A stretch of DNA of 64,000 nucleotides, from contig NZ_CP071321.1 in the NCBI RefSeq assembly GCF_017309585.1, forward strand, positions 992,001 through 1,056,000, written 5' to 3'. The stretch is from Nitrogeniibacter aestuarii (lineage in GTDB: Bacteria > Pseudomonadota > Gammaproteobacteria > Burkholderiales > Rhodocyclaceae). Under the pieces are notes generated by a model, which did not search any database, was not told where the DNA came from, and worked only from the letters and a program-made list of their open reading frames with translations. The translations under genes were made by a program, and so were the position numbers. Below are positions 18,009 to 27,160 of this stretch, piece by piece (within the stretch, counting starts at the first letter, position 1; each line of letters starts with the position of its first letter).

Positions 18009-18358
18009 GTCGCCTCTTTCGTCTCTTCCTCGTGCTGTGTCTGCTCCTGGCGCAAGGGCTGCCAACGACCTGGGCCCGGCCCTCCGTCGGGCACGCGCCG
18101 CTGACGACTCAGGGCGAGGCCATGGGGAGCACCATGGGAGACGCCGAGATGGCATGCTGCGCTCACGAGGCGCCGATGCCGTGTGATCTCTGTGCCATTG
18201 ACGCCTGCAGCGCGCATTGCGCGGGCCTCGGTCTGCCCGGGGTGAGCGTGGCCATGCGTCTGAGTCATGGCGACGCCGTGCTCGTTTCCGGTCGTGAGCC
18301 GGCGCCCAAGCCTGCGCCGGTTTTCCGCGAGGAACGCCCCCCAAGACGCCCGGTCTGA
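18005..18358 (+). CDS. Cys-rich exported small protein, unknown
   Basis: A 117-residue protein starting within the RND pump stop (ATGA). It has a Sec signal (VLCLLLAQGLPTTWA) and then a Cys/His cluster (CCAHEAPMPCDLCAIDACSAHC, described here in two parts: C51-C52-H54 and C60 to C72) before a Pro/Arg-rich tail. The cluster would suit a periplasmic metal-binding function, and the next genes are also copper-linked families. I do not recognise the family; no claim beyond an exported metal-binding candidate. Confidence 0.6.
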   Translation: MSRLFRLFLVLCLLLAQGLPTTWARPSVGHAPLTTQGEAMGSTMGDAEMACCAHEAPMPCDLCAIDACSAHCAGLGLPGVSVAMRLSHGDAVLVSGREPAPKPAPVFREERPPRRPV

Positions 18359-18413
18359 TCCTGACGAGCCAGGCGCCGGTGGGCGCCTGATTGAGATCCG
18401 AACGGAGCCTTTC

Positions 18414-18851
18414 ATGTTCTCTTCGATTCGCCGATACGGGGCTGTCGTCATGCTGGTCGTCCTGGCCGGCTGTGGCGATTCACCCGACGATGCTGCGCGC
18501 GATCTGACGCGCGGCGAAGCGCTGTATGCACAGCACTGCGCCAGCTGCCACGGAGCCGACCTCGCGGGTCAGCCCAACTGGCGAGAGCGCAAACCCGACG
18601 GGCGCCTGCCGGCGCCGCCCCACGATGCCAGCGGTCACACCTGGCATCATCCGATGGAACTGCTCTTCGAGATGACCAAGCACGGTCTGGTGCCGCCCGT
18701 GGCGCCGGAGGGCTACAAGAGCGACATGCCCGGATTCGGGCAGGTACTCTCGGATGATGAAATCCGTGACGTGCTGGCGTACATTGAAAGCACTTGGCCC
18801 GAGCAGGTTCGGGCCGCGCGCGAGCAGCGCTTTGGTGCCTCCGGGCGCTGA
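18414..18851 (+). CDS. Cytochrome c lipoprotein
   Basis: A 145-residue class I cytochrome c. Lipobox LAGC (C20) predicts a lipid-anchored periplasmic protein. Heme motif C42-x2-C45-H46, with a probable axial Met in SDMPGFG. Start at 18414 is preceded by CGGAGC and puts the signal peptide at the N-terminus. It is followed by a DUF411 gene; this pairing occurs in copper-associated loci, suggesting electron transfer linked to copper handling, which is inference. Confidence 0.85.
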   Translation: MFSSIRRYGAVVMLVVLAGCGDSPDDAARDLTRGEALYAQHCASCHGADLAGQPNWRERKPDGRLPAPPHDASGHTWHHPMELLFEMTKHGLVPPVAPEGYKSDMPGFGQVLSDDEIRDVLAYIESTWPEQVRAAREQRFGASGR

Positions 18852-18881
18852 AGCGCGCCCGCGACACAAGGAATCAACACC

Positions 18882-19328
18882 ATGAAAAACCTCAAGACAC
18901 TCGCGGTCGCCCTGATCGCGCCCTGGATGATCAATGCCGCCATGGCCGAGACAGCCCTGCCGGAGGTCACCATGTACAAGTCACCCTCCTGCGGCTGCTG
19001 CGGCAAGTGGGCAGAGCACATGCGCGAGGCCGGTTTCGCGGTCAAGGAGTTGCATAGTGACCGGATGGACCGGGTGAAGGCGCAGCTCGGTATCCCCGAG
19101 GCGATGGGTTCCTGCCACACCGCACGCGTGGGCAATTACCTGGTCGAGGGCCATGTGCCGGCGGCGGACGTCAAGCGCATGCTGGAGGAGAAGCCTGAGG
19201 TTGCCGGCCTGTCTGCGCCCGGCATGCCGCAGGGCTCACCGGGTATGGAAGGGCCTTACCCGCCCGACCGATATGACGTGATGGCCTTCGAGCGCGACGG
19301 CACGGCGAGCGTTTTCGCCAGCCACTGA
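18882..19328 (+). CDS. DUF411 family metal-binding protein
   Basis: A 148-residue exported protein (signal ending INAAMA) with the DUF411 signature: MYKSPSCGCCGKW (C37, C39, C40), later MGSCHTARVGNYLVEGHVPA and a C-terminal MPQGSPGMEG segment rich in Met. DUF411 proteins are thioredoxin-like and frequently lie in copper-resistance loci, probably binding Cu in the periplasm. It lies 30 bases after the cytochrome c lipoprotein. Confidence 0.85.
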   Translation: MKNLKTLAVALIAPWMINAAMAETALPEVTMYKSPSCGCCGKWAEHMREAGFAVKELHSDRMDRVKAQLGIPEAMGSCHTARVGNYLVEGHVPAADVKRMLEEKPEVAGLSAPGMPQGSPGMEGPYPPDRYDVMAFERDGTASVFASH

Positions 19329-19371
19329 GCGCACCGGCGGGGGCTGCGACGCAGCCCCCGGGGAGAACGAG

Positions 19372-19692
19372 ATGAAACGCACGATGATTTTTGCCGCAGC
19401 CGTCACCCTGCTGCTCGCCACGTCTGTCCAGGCGCAGGAGCATCGGCGCTCCGTGACGGGCGACAAGGCCACCGACATGGCGGTGGATCTGGTGGTGGTG
19501 CGCCCGCTCGGGCTGGTCGGGGCGGCGGTGGGTACGGTGGGCTGGGTGCTGGCGTTACCGTTCACGCTACCCAGCGGGTCGAGCAAGGAGACCGCCAAGG
19601 AATGGATCGGCGATCCGCTCGAATACACCTTTGACCGCCCTCTGGGAAATTTCGAGCAGTGTGGAGACGATCGTCACCCCTGCGGGAACTGA
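19372..19692 (+). CDS. Small exported protein with a Gly-rich hydrophobic segment, unknown
   Basis: A 106-residue protein: Sec signal (cleavage after SVQA), a charged stretch, one hydrophobic helix (about residues 42-62, PLGLVGAAVGTVGWVLAL) and a C-terminal PLEYTFDRPLGNF motif with two Cys (GDDRHPCGN end). Proteins of this type occur scattered in proteobacteria without known role. A GGGGAGAACGAG ribosome-binding region precedes the ATG. Possibly the last gene of the efflux/copper group; convergent with the CDF gene. Confidence 0.65.
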   Translation: MKRTMIFAAAVTLLLATSVQAQEHRRSVTGDKATDMAVDLVVVRPLGLVGAAVGTVGWVLALPFTLPSGSSKETAKEWIGDPLEYTFDRPLGNFEQCGDDRHPCGN

Positions 19693-19723
19693 AGCCGGCG
19701 GCGGAAACCGGTAGCGCGGTCGT

Positions 19724-20599
19724 TCAATCGGCCTTGAGCCGCAGGATGCGCCAGGCTCCGTGCAGGATCAGGCCGCCGATGGCGGTGCCGATGATCCAGT
19801 CCGGCCAGGCGCTGCCCAGCCAGCCGACCAGCACCCCGGCGATGATCACGCCGACGTTGGCGATGGCGTCATTGGCGGTGAAGATCCAGCTGGCTTTCAT
19901 GTGGGCTTCGCCGTCCCGGTGCTTGGCCAGCAGCAGCACACACATCAGATTGGCCGCCAGCGCCAGAAACGCAATGCCGAGCATCACCGGTGGCTGGGGT
20001 TCGGCGCCGACCCAGACGCGACGGGCGACTTCGAGCAAAATGCCGACCCCCAGAATCAGCTGAAGCCAGCCCGACAGGTGCGCCGTCTTCAGCTTCTTGT
20101 GGGCGGCGCCGCCCACGGCCGCCAGGGCGAGACCATAGACGGCGGCGTCGGCGAACATGTCCAGGCCATCGGCCAGCAGACCGGTGGACTCGGCGATCCA
20201 GCCGGCAATCATTTCGATCACGAACATCAGGCCGTTGATGGCCATGAGCTGCCACAGCACCGTGCGCTCATCCTGCTCCGGGGGCGGTGCGTCATGGCAG
20301 GCTTCGCTGTCGAGCAAGGTGTGTCCGAAACCCAGCGGCGCCAGGTCGCTGGCGATCCGGTGGGGGTCGGTGTTGTGCCAGACCGTGAGGATGCGTTCCG
20401 GCAAGTCGAATCCCAGCTGGACAATGCCGGGCCGCTCGGCCAGGCGCATGCGCACCAGTTGCTCTTCACTGGGGCAATCCATGCCCGGGAGCAGGTAACG
20501 GCTGCGGGTGCTGGCGTCCCCCGGCACGGGCGACGCTGCGTCGGGGGTGGTCGAGCAGGTGCTCGATGAGCAGTGACAATCGGACACGGTGGACGTCAT
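19724..20599 (-). CDS. Cation diffusion facilitator with N-terminal HMA-like domain
   Basis: A 291-residue exporter. Residues 1-25 are Cys-rich (CHCSSSTC). Residues 35-95 look like an HMA (ferredoxin-fold) domain beginning YLLPGMDCPSEE, with a single Cys instead of CxxC. A CDF transporter follows from about 110, with paired Asp ligands in GLLADGLDMFADAAVYG and the later IFTANDAIANVG helix. CDF proteins export Zn/Co/Fe by proton antiport. The start at 20599 is chosen because it leaves the HMA domain complete; a much longer upstream extension is not credible. The HMA fusion at the N-terminus is the odd feature. Confidence 0.85.
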   Translation of the reverse strand: MTSTVSDCHCSSSTCSTTPDAASPVPGDASTRSRYLLPGMDCPSEEQLVRMRLAERPGIVQLGFDLPERILTVWHNTDPHRIASDLAPLGFGHTLLDSEACHDAPPPEQDERTVLWQLMAINGLMFVIEMIAGWIAESTGLLADGLDMFADAAVYGLALAAVGGAAHKKLKTAHLSGWLQLILGVGILLEVARRVWVGAEPQPPVMLGIAFLALAANLMCVLLLAKHRDGEAHMKASWIFTANDAIANVGVIIAGVLVGWLGSAWPDWIIGTAIGGLILHGAWRILRLKAD

Positions 20600-20749
20600 G
20601 GCGAAGGAAAACCTCAGTCTAACCCTGCTTCTGCTGCCATGCACCATGGCCGGACGCATCTGTTCAAATCGGCTCACAGTTGACCGGCAGGCCCTTGGGC
20701 GGGCCGGGTAGAATGGGGCGCTTGATTCGAACGAATGCAGGAGTGTGTC

Positions 20750-21676
20750 GTGGTCACACAAGTGGAGTGCCGGGGCGAAAAGATCAGTGAAGTGGCACCA
20801 ACCGTCGAGATCGTGCTCAGGGAACTGGTGCGTCGCATCTGCGCGCGCGACCAGACACTTGAGGGCGTGCCCGGCCACGTGGTGATTGCCGATGACTTTG
20901 CCGCAGCGCTGGTGTCCCTGGGGGAGCAACCCCCACCGGCCGGTGCGATCCTGCCGACCGTGGCACGTACCCTGTACCGCGAAGCCGGGGCCGTGCTGGT
21001 GCTCGAAAGCGAACAGGTGGCCAAGGCGCTGGGCGGTGAAGCCGAAGACATGGCCCGCTTCGTTCACCTGTTGCATGCCGAGATGTGGCGCATGCGCCTG
21101 CATCTGGACGCGCTGTCCGCCGGCGAAGATGCCCTGGGCGCCTGGCAGGATTCCGTGTTCGACAGCCAGATGCGTCCCGTGGTCGAGGCCATGCGCAGCG
21201 AGTACGCGGTGACCCGGCGCTCGGTGTGGTCACTGCCGGCCGATGCGGATCTCATGCTCAAGCATTTCATGGATGTGGTCGATGCCTTGCCACCCGCCAC
21301 GCAGGAAGACGTTACGCTGGCCATGGCAAGCAATGACCTCGACGGCCTGTTCGTGCGCAGTCTGGGTCGTATCGCCCATCTGGTGCAGACCGCGGCGCAT
21401 GCACAGGGCTATCTGGCCGGTCTGGGCAAACCGCTGGGGGCCATCAGCCCCGAGCTGGAAGCCGCCCTGTCACAGAGCTTTTTCGGCCCGCACTGGGGGC
21501 CGCTGACCGAACAGCTCGATGCGCTTTACTGCGCTCCGGGTGCCGAAGCTGTCGAAGCCCAGCGCCATGTTGTCCAGGAAACGCTGGTGGCCGTGTTCGC
21601 CAGCCTCGGGCTGCAGGTTCGCCGTGCCGAGGATGGCGGCGTCTGGATCGAGCCGGGCGTGACCAAGGGCGCATGA
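20750..21676 (+). CDS. Hypothetical protein (308 aa) preceding azlCD
   Basis: No recognised domain and no signal or membrane segment: a mainly helical soluble protein. GTG at 20750 is preferred over ATG at 20735 because AGGAG (20739-20743) is correctly spaced for it. The stop overlaps the azlC start by 4 bases, so it is translationally coupled to the amino-acid exporter genes, but its sequence gives no functional clue. Confidence 0.65.
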   Translation: MVTQVECRGEKISEVAPTVEIVLRELVRRICARDQTLEGVPGHVVIADDFAAALVSLGEQPPPAGAILPTVARTLYREAGAVLVLESEQVAKALGGEAEDMARFVHLLHAEMWRMRLHLDALSAGEDALGAWQDSVFDSQMRPVVEAMRSEYAVTRRSVWSLPADADLMLKHFMDVVDALPPATQEDVTLAMASNDLDGLFVRSLGRIAHLVQTAAHAQGYLAGLGKPLGAISPELEAALSQSFFGPHWGPLTEQLDALYCAPGAEAVEAQRHVVQETLVAVFASLGLQVRRAEDGGVWIEPGVTKGA

Positions 21677-22377
21677 AACCGGCTTTTCGCGCGGGTGCGG
21701 GCGAGGGCTTTCGGGCCTTCCTGCCGCTGTCGATCGGCCTGATTCCATGGGCGATCGTCACCGGTGTGGCCATGCAGTCGGCAGGTTTGTCCATGGCCCA
21801 GGCCATGGGCATGAACGTGATCGTCTTTGCTGCGGTTGCGCAGATCGGCACCTTGCCCTTGATTGTCGCGGATGCGCCCCTTTGGCTGGTCGGTCTGACG
21901 GCGCTGGCGCTCAACCTCAGGTTCATGATCTTCAGTGCCGCCATTGCCCGGGGCTTCGAGGGGATTGGTGTGTTTCGCCGCCTCATCTGCGGATACCTGC
22001 TGATTGACGGGATCTTTGCGGTCTGTACGGATCGCATGTTGCGCGAACCCGATCGGGACTTTCGGCTGGGGTATTACCTGGCGCCAGCGGCCTGGGGATG
22101 GTGCCTGTGGCAGGTGTCCACGTTCGTCGGTGTGTTGGGGGCGGACGTCCTGCCGCGCGACTGGTCACTGGATTTCATGGCGCCCATCGCATTGTTGGTG
22201 ATTCTGGTCTCCCTGACACGGCAGCGCCCGATGCTGGTGGCTGCCGCGACTGGCGGAACGGCTTCGGTCCTGCTGCAGGACATGCCGCTCAAGCTCGGTG
22301 TGATCGTTGCGATTCTGATTGGCATGATTGCCGGTTTTCTGGCGCAGCGCGCGCTGCGCCGCGCGGAGGCGGGGTGA
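21673..22377 (+). CDS. azlC: AzlC family branched-chain amino acid exporter, large subunit
   Basis: A 234-residue polytopic protein with the AzlC N-terminal pattern (FRAGAGEGFRAFLPLSIGLIPWAIVTG) and the LTALALNLRFMIFSA block. AzlC/AzlD (YgaZH-like) pairs export branched-chain amino acids and analogues. Overlaps the previous stop and the following azlD start (ATGA), typical of the pair. Confidence 0.92.
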   Translation: MKPAFRAGAGEGFRAFLPLSIGLIPWAIVTGVAMQSAGLSMAQAMGMNVIVFAAVAQIGTLPLIVADAPLWLVGLTALALNLRFMIFSAAIARGFEGIGVFRRLICGYLLIDGIFAVCTDRMLREPDRDFRLGYYLAPAAWGWCLWQVSTFVGVLGADVLPRDWSLDFMAPIALLVILVSLTRQRPMLVAAATGGTASVLLQDMPLKLGVIVAILIGMIAGFLAQRALRRAEAG

Positions 22378-22700
22378 TGGACGGGCTCTGGTTCTGGCTG
22401 GCCCTGGTGGTCGCCGCACTGGCGACTCATGGCCCACGCGGCAGCTTCATCGTGCTGGGGCGGCGCGCCAGGATGCCGGCCGGCGTTCAGGACGCCTTGA
22501 GGTTCGCCCCCGCTGCGGCCCTGGCCGCCGTCATTGCGCCAAGTGTTTTTGTTGCCGGTCATGAAGTGGTCATCGTCAGCCCGAAACTGCTGGCAGCCAT
22601 TGCCGTCATCGGGGTCACTCTGCGCTGGCGAAATCCCTGGCTCCCCTTTGCCGTCGGCATGGCGGTTCTGCTCACCCTGACCAAGGGATTCGGCCTCTAA
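22377..22700 (+). CDS. azlD: AzlD family branched-chain amino acid exporter, small subunit
   Basis: A 107-residue protein with about four membrane helices, the small partner of AzlC. Recognisable by THGPRGSFIVLGRRARMP and the RFAPAAALAAVIAP block. The ATG shares its first base with the azlC TGA. Ends just before the nosZ promoter region. Confidence 0.9.
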   Translation: MDGLWFWLALVVAALATHGPRGSFIVLGRRARMPAGVQDALRFAPAAALAAVIAPSVFVAGHEVVIVSPKLLAAIAVIGVTLRWRNPWLPFAVGMAVLLTLTKGFGL

Positions 22701-22741
22701 ACGGCACGCCCCGGCGCGGTCCGGCGGCTCATCGGCGGCGC

Positions 22742-22783
22742 TTGTTTCAGATCAAGGAGCCGCCTGACCCCCCTTCCTAGAAT
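22742..22783 (+). promoter_or_regulatory. FNR/DNR-type promoter of nosZ
   Basis: A TTG-N8-CAA box (TTGTTTCAGATCAA, 22742-22755), one mismatch from TTGAT-N4-ATCAA, with a TAGAAT -10 at 22778-22783. If transcription starts about 7 bases after the -10, the box centres at -41.5, the class II activation position. The start codon of nosZ is about 117 bases further on. The same geometry recurs at 24921, 27161 and 31926. Confidence 0.75.
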
Positions 22784-22906
22784 GCCCCTGCGACAAATTG
22801 CCGCATGCCGCAGCGATATTCACATCAACTGCGGTCCTGGGGACGCGGGCTGACCTGCGTGTCCATCCTCGACACGGAACACCGCTTGAAAGGGGAGCGA
22901 CCCGAG

Positions 22907-24844
22907 ATGAAAGACATCGACAAGACACCAGACACGCTGCCGGACGAAGGCCGCCGGAAGTTCCTCAATACCGCCGCTTTTGCGGGCCTTGCCGGCGCCG
23001 GTGCGTCCATTGGCCTGTCGGCCTGCAACAGTGACAAGGCGGCGCCGGCCGCCACCGCAACGGTCGCCGCACCGGCCGAGGCATCCGAATTCGGTAAATA
23101 TGAAGTGCCGCCGGGCGAGCTCGACGAGTACTACGTCTTCTCCAGTGGCGGTCACTCGGGCGAAGTGCGTATCTATGGCCTGCCCTCGGGGCGCGAGCTC
23201 AAGCGCATTCCGGTGTTCAACATGGATTGCATGGTGGGCTGGGGGATCACCAACGAGTCGAAGGCGGTGATCGGTACCCGCCCTGACGGTCAGCCCAAAT
23301 ACCACACCGGTGACACCCACCATGTGCATCTGTCCTACACCGATGGCACCTATGACGGCCGCTACCTGTTCGTGAACGACAAGATCCACGGCCGTCTCGG
23401 GCGCATCCGCATGGACACCATGGAATGCGACAAGATCACCGAAATCCCGAACATTCAGGGTTTTCACGGTACCTTCCCGGACAAGCGTGATCCGGTCGAT
23501 GCTGCCATCAACCACACCACCCGGGTGTTCTGCGGCGCCGAGTTCTCCATCCCGCTGCCCAACGATGGTTCGGTGCTCGAGGACGCCAGCCAGTACAAGT
23601 CGCTGTTCACCTGCATCAACGCGGACACCATGGAAGTGGCCTGGCAGGCCCTGATCGATGGCAACTGCGATCTGGTGGCCACCTCGTATGACGGCAAGCT
23701 CGCCGCCACCAACCAGTACAACACCGAGATGGGCGCACTGTATGAAGAGATGATGGCCTCCGAAATGGATGCCTGCCTGTTCTTCAACGTGGCGCGTATC
23801 GAAGCGGCGGTCAAGGCCGGCAAGTTCACCACCGTGGGCAACTCGTCGGTGCCGGTGGTCGATGCCACCAAGGCCGCCAACCAGGACCCGAAGAGTGCGC
23901 TGGTCTGCTACGTGCCGATCCCGAAGAACCCGCACGGGGTGAACATCAGCCCGGACGGCAAGTACTACGCCTGCTCCGGCAAGTTGTCGCCGACGGCCTC
24001 GGTCATCGAGCACGAGAAGGTGCTGGCCTGGTTCGATGGCGCGCTCGACGACGCCCGCAAGGCCGTGGTTGCCGAGCCGGAAATCGGCCTCGGCCCGCTG
24101 CACACCGGCTTCGACAACAAGGGGAACGCCTACACCACGCTGTTCCTGGACAGCCAGATCGTGAAGTGGAACGTGGAGGCCGCCATCAAGTCCTTCAACG
24201 GTGACCAGAACGCCCAGGTGGTGCTCGACCGCATCGATGTGCACTACCAGCCGGGTCACGGTTTCACCTCCATGGGCGAGACCAGGGAGTCCGACGGCCG
24301 TTACTTCATCTCGGACAACAAGTTCTCCAAGGACCGTTTCCTGCCGGTCGGGCCGCTGCACGCGGAGACCGCCCAGCTGATCGACATCAGTGGCGACAAG
24401 ATGAAGCTGGTGGCCGATCACTCGGTCTATTCCGAGCCGCATGATTCGATCATCGTGCGCCGCGACATCGTCAAGACGCGCCAGATCTACAGCATCGATG
24501 ACTTCCCGCTGGCCATCAAGGATCCGAAGGAATCCGGCGTGTTCCGTGATGGCAACAAGGTGACGGTGAAAATCACCAGCCAGGCACCGGCCTTCAGCCT
24601 GCGCGACTTCAAGGTGAAGGTCGGGGACGAGGTGACGATCATCCTCACCAACCTGGACAAGGTGGAAGATCTGACCCACGCCATGGCGATCCCGAAGTAC
24701 GACATCAACTTCGTGGTCAATCCGCAGCAGACCCAGTCGGTCACCTTCAAGGCCGACAAGCCCGGGGTGTTCTGGTGCTACTGCACCAACTTCTGCCACG
24801 CGCTTCACCTGGAGATGCGCTCGCGCATGTACGTCGAAGCCTGA
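22907..24844 (+). CDS. nosZ: Nitrous-oxide reductase (clade I, Tat-exported)
   Basis: A 645-residue precursor, normal for the family. The Tat signal is RRKFLNTAAFAG, so this is the clade I type. The beta-propeller carries the CuZ His motifs (DTHHVHLSYTDG and further on EPHDS). The C-terminal cupredoxin domain holds the CuA motif C626-x3-C630-x3-H634-x2-M637. The enzyme reduces N2O to N2 in the periplasm. Start at 22907: AGGGGAG at 22891-22897 is well placed and the Tat motif follows; an in-frame upstream ATG at 22805 would precede it by 34 codons without support. It is followed by its own terminator, so it is probably transcribed separately from nosR. Confidence 0.97.
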   Translation: MKDIDKTPDTLPDEGRRKFLNTAAFAGLAGAGASIGLSACNSDKAAPAATATVAAPAEASEFGKYEVPPGELDEYYVFSSGGHSGEVRIYGLPSGRELKRIPVFNMDCMVGWGITNESKAVIGTRPDGQPKYHTGDTHHVHLSYTDGTYDGRYLFVNDKIHGRLGRIRMDTMECDKITEIPNIQGFHGTFPDKRDPVDAAINHTTRVFCGAEFSIPLPNDGSVLEDASQYKSLFTCINADTMEVAWQALIDGNCDLVATSYDGKLAATNQYNTEMGALYEEMMASEMDACLFFNVARIEAAVKAGKFTTVGNSSVPVVDATKAANQDPKSALVCYVPIPKNPHGVNISPDGKYYACSGKLSPTASVIEHEKVLAWFDGALDDARKAVVAEPEIGLGPLHTGFDNKGNAYTTLFLDSQIVKWNVEAAIKSFNGDQNAQVVLDRIDVHYQPGHGFTSMGETRESDGRYFISDNKFSKDRFLPVGPLHAETAQLIDISGDKMKLVADHSVYSEPHDSIIVRRDIVKTRQIYSIDDFPLAIKDPKESGVFRDGNKVTVKITSQAPAFSLRDFKVKVGDEVTIILTNLDKVEDLTHAMAIPKYDINFVVNPQQTQSVTFKADKPGVFWCYCTNFCHALHLEMRSRMYVEA

Positions 24845-24860
24845 TCGGCATCCGCGCCAT

Positions 24861-24896
24861 GACAACGGGGGCCTGTGCAAGGCCCCCGTTGTCTTT
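24861..24896 (+). terminator. Terminator after nosZ
   Basis: A perfect 12-bp inverted repeat (ACAACGGGGGCC at 24862-24873 and GGCCCCCGTTGT at 24881-24892) with a short T-run. It separates nosZ from the nosR transcription unit. Confidence 0.85.
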
Positions 24897-24920
24897 CCGG
24901 GCCGGCGACGGCCCGCAGAA

Positions 24921-24962
24921 TTGAGATGAAACAAGGCCGCTAGCCGTCTTGAATATTAGCCT
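24921..24962 (+). promoter_or_regulatory. FNR/DNR-type promoter of nosR
   Basis: TTG-N8-CAA box at 24921-24934 (TTGAGATGAAACAA, weaker than the other three) and a TAGCCT -10 at 24957, exactly 36 bases from box start to -10 start as at the other nos promoters. It overlaps nothing coding if nosR starts at 24997. Confidence 0.55.
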
Positions 24963-24996
24963 TTCATCATTCAGTTGCCTGTCACCGGAATTCCAG

Positions 24997-27153
24997 ATGT
25001 TGCTCCAGAAATTGATGCGTTTTGCCGTGCTGTTCGCCGCCTGTCTGGGGGCGAACACGGCAGCCCTGGCCGATGCCTACGAGGCCAAACTGCCCCCGGA
25101 ACTGACCCAGTCGCCGAGGCTGTGCGACTACGCACCCTGCGAACAGGTCTTGCCCGGCGCCGACAGCTTCTCCGAGCGCAAGGGACAGCCGCCCTACGTG
25201 GAGGGCTATCGCGGGCAAGGCAGCGAAAAGACCCTGGTCGGCTACGTGATGCTGTCGACCGACATCACGGACATTCCCGCCTACTCGGGCAAGCCGGTGG
25301 TGACCCTGATCGGCATGGATGCCACCGGGCACTTCACCGGCGTGAAGGTGCTCAAGCACTCCGAGCCGATCCTGCTGCTCGGCATTCCCGAGTCGGCGCT
25401 CATCGAATTCAACAACCAGTATCTGGGCAAGTTCGTGGGCGACAACATCGAGGTGGGGCGCTCTCGACCGGAGGAGGGCGTGATCGGGCTCGATGCCATC
25501 ACCGGCGCCACGGTCACCGTGATCGCCCAGAACCAGGTGATGATGCTCTCCGGCGGCGAGGTGGCCAAACAGGTCGGCATCCTCGAGCCCACCGTGCGTC
25601 CGCAGGCGCAGTTTGTGGATGTGGGCCAGACACCGGACTGGGCCACGCTGGTCGAAGAAGGCAGCGTCCAGCGCCTGAGTGTCGATCCTGCCGAAGTGGG
25701 CGCCGCGTCGCGGGGCGAGCCCTACATCGATCTGTGGTTCGGCTATCTGAACCAGCCGACCGTGGGCCGGGCCATTCTCGGTGACGGGGGCTACAACGGG
25801 CTGATGTCGCGTCTGGGCCCGGACGATCACGCCCTGTTCATCATCCGCACCGGCGGGCAGGAGTCCTTCAAGGGCTCGGGCTTCGTGCGTGGCGGCATCT
25901 ACGACCGGGTGCAGGTGCGCCAGGGGCGCGACGCGTTCACCTTCCGTGACACCGACTATCTCAACCTGTACGGCATCAACGCGGCGGGGGCACCGCGCTT
26001 CAGCGAATCGGCGATTTTCATCGTCCGCTCCAAGGCTTTTTCGGCGGCCTATCCATGGAAGCTGGTGTTCCTGGCCAACAAGATGGACAAGGCCACAGGC
26101 GCGCGTACGTTCGCCAACTTCGATACGGCTTACTGGCTGCCCGAGCGCTATCTGGAGGGCGGGCGCCCCGAGGTGATCGAGCCGGATGCCGTCTGGGTGC
26201 GCATCTGGAAAGACCGGGCGCCGCAGATCGCCCTGTTTCTGGCATTCCTGGTGGGCATCGGTGTGGTCTACGGGCGTCGCGACGCGCTGGTGCGTCGCGC
26301 CACTCACAAGAACAAATGGGCGGTCAATGGCTTCAAGTACGTCGGCTGGCTGGTGAGCATCGGGTTTGTCGGCTTCGGCCTGCTGGCGCAGCCGTCGATC
26401 ACCCAGGTGCTGACCTGGTTCCATTCCCTGCTGTTCCAGTGGCAGTGGGAGCTGTTCCTGTCCGATCCGTTCATCTTCCTGTTCTGGATCTTCATCATCA
26501 TCACCGTCTTCCTGTGGGGGCGCGGGCTGTTCTGCGGTTGGGCGTGCCCGTTCGGCTCATTGTCGGAGCTGCTCTACAAGGTGGGTGGCGCAATCGGTCT
26601 CAAGCGCTATCAGTTCAAGCTGCCGCGGCGCTGGCACGACCGCCTCAAGTGGGTGAAGTACGCCGTGTTCTTCGGTCTGCTCGGGGTGAGCCTGTTCTCC
26701 ATGGGGCTGGCCGAAAAGCTGGCCGAGGTGGAGCCATTCAAGACCACCTTCCTGGTCGGCCTCTTCAATCGCAGCTGGCCCTACACCCTGTTTGCCGCCG
26801 GCCTGCTCGGGTTGTCGATCTTCATCGAGCGGCCGTTCTGCAAGTACCTGTGTCCGCTGGGGGCGGCGCTGGCCATGCCCACGACCTTCCGCTGGTTCGG
26901 CCTGAAGCGCAAACAGGAGTGCGATTCGTGCAAGGCCTGCGCGGTCGGATGCGGCTCTCAGGCCATCGACGCGGACGGGCGGATCGATCAGCGCGAATGC
27001 CTGTTGTGCCTCGATTGCATGGTCTATTACTACGAACCTCACGCCTGCCCGCCGCTGGCACAGGAGCGCAAGCGACGCACCCGCGCCGGGGTGACGCTCA
27101 CGCCCATCGGCGCCGATGGCTACTACATCCCCATCAAGCCGGTCACGGAATGA
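24997..27153 (+). CDS. nosR: NosR, membrane flavo-iron-sulfur protein for N2O reduction
   Basis: About 718 residues. Signal sequence, then a periplasmic FMN-binding domain with the flavinylation motif DAITGATVTV (about residue 170). Five or so membrane helices follow from about 400. Cys motifs CGWACPFG and CKYLCPLG sit at the membrane. A cytoplasmic 2x[4Fe-4S] ferredoxin domain ends the protein (CDSCKACAVGC and CLLCLDC). NosR is thought to deliver electrons to NosZ and to be needed for its expression or activity. The start at 24997 gives a clean signal peptide; the TTG at 24949 is less likely. Here nosR follows nosZ, the reverse of the common order. Confidence 0.95.
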   Translation: MLLQKLMRFAVLFAACLGANTAALADAYEAKLPPELTQSPRLCDYAPCEQVLPGADSFSERKGQPPYVEGYRGQGSEKTLVGYVMLSTDITDIPAYSGKPVVTLIGMDATGHFTGVKVLKHSEPILLLGIPESALIEFNNQYLGKFVGDNIEVGRSRPEEGVIGLDAITGATVTVIAQNQVMMLSGGEVAKQVGILEPTVRPQAQFVDVGQTPDWATLVEEGSVQRLSVDPAEVGAASRGEPYIDLWFGYLNQPTVGRAILGDGGYNGLMSRLGPDDHALFIIRTGGQESFKGSGFVRGGIYDRVQVRQGRDAFTFRDTDYLNLYGINAAGAPRFSESAIFIVRSKAFSAAYPWKLVFLANKMDKATGARTFANFDTAYWLPERYLEGGRPEVIEPDAVWVRIWKDRAPQIALFLAFLVGIGVVYGRRDALVRRATHKNKWAVNGFKYVGWLVSIGFVGFGLLAQPSITQVLTWFHSLLFQWQWELFLSDPFIFLFWIFIIITVFLWGRGLFCGWACPFGSLSELLYKVGGAIGLKRYQFKLPRRWHDRLKWVKYAVFFGLLGVSLFSMGLAEKLAEVEPFKTTFLVGLFNRSWPYTLFAAGLLGLSIFIERPFCKYLCPLGAALAMPTTFRWFGLKRKQECDSCKACAVGCGSQAIDADGRIDQRECLLCLDCMVYYYEPHACPPLAQERKRRTRAGVTLTPIGADGYYIPIKPVTE

Positions 27154-27160
27154 CGCGCGC

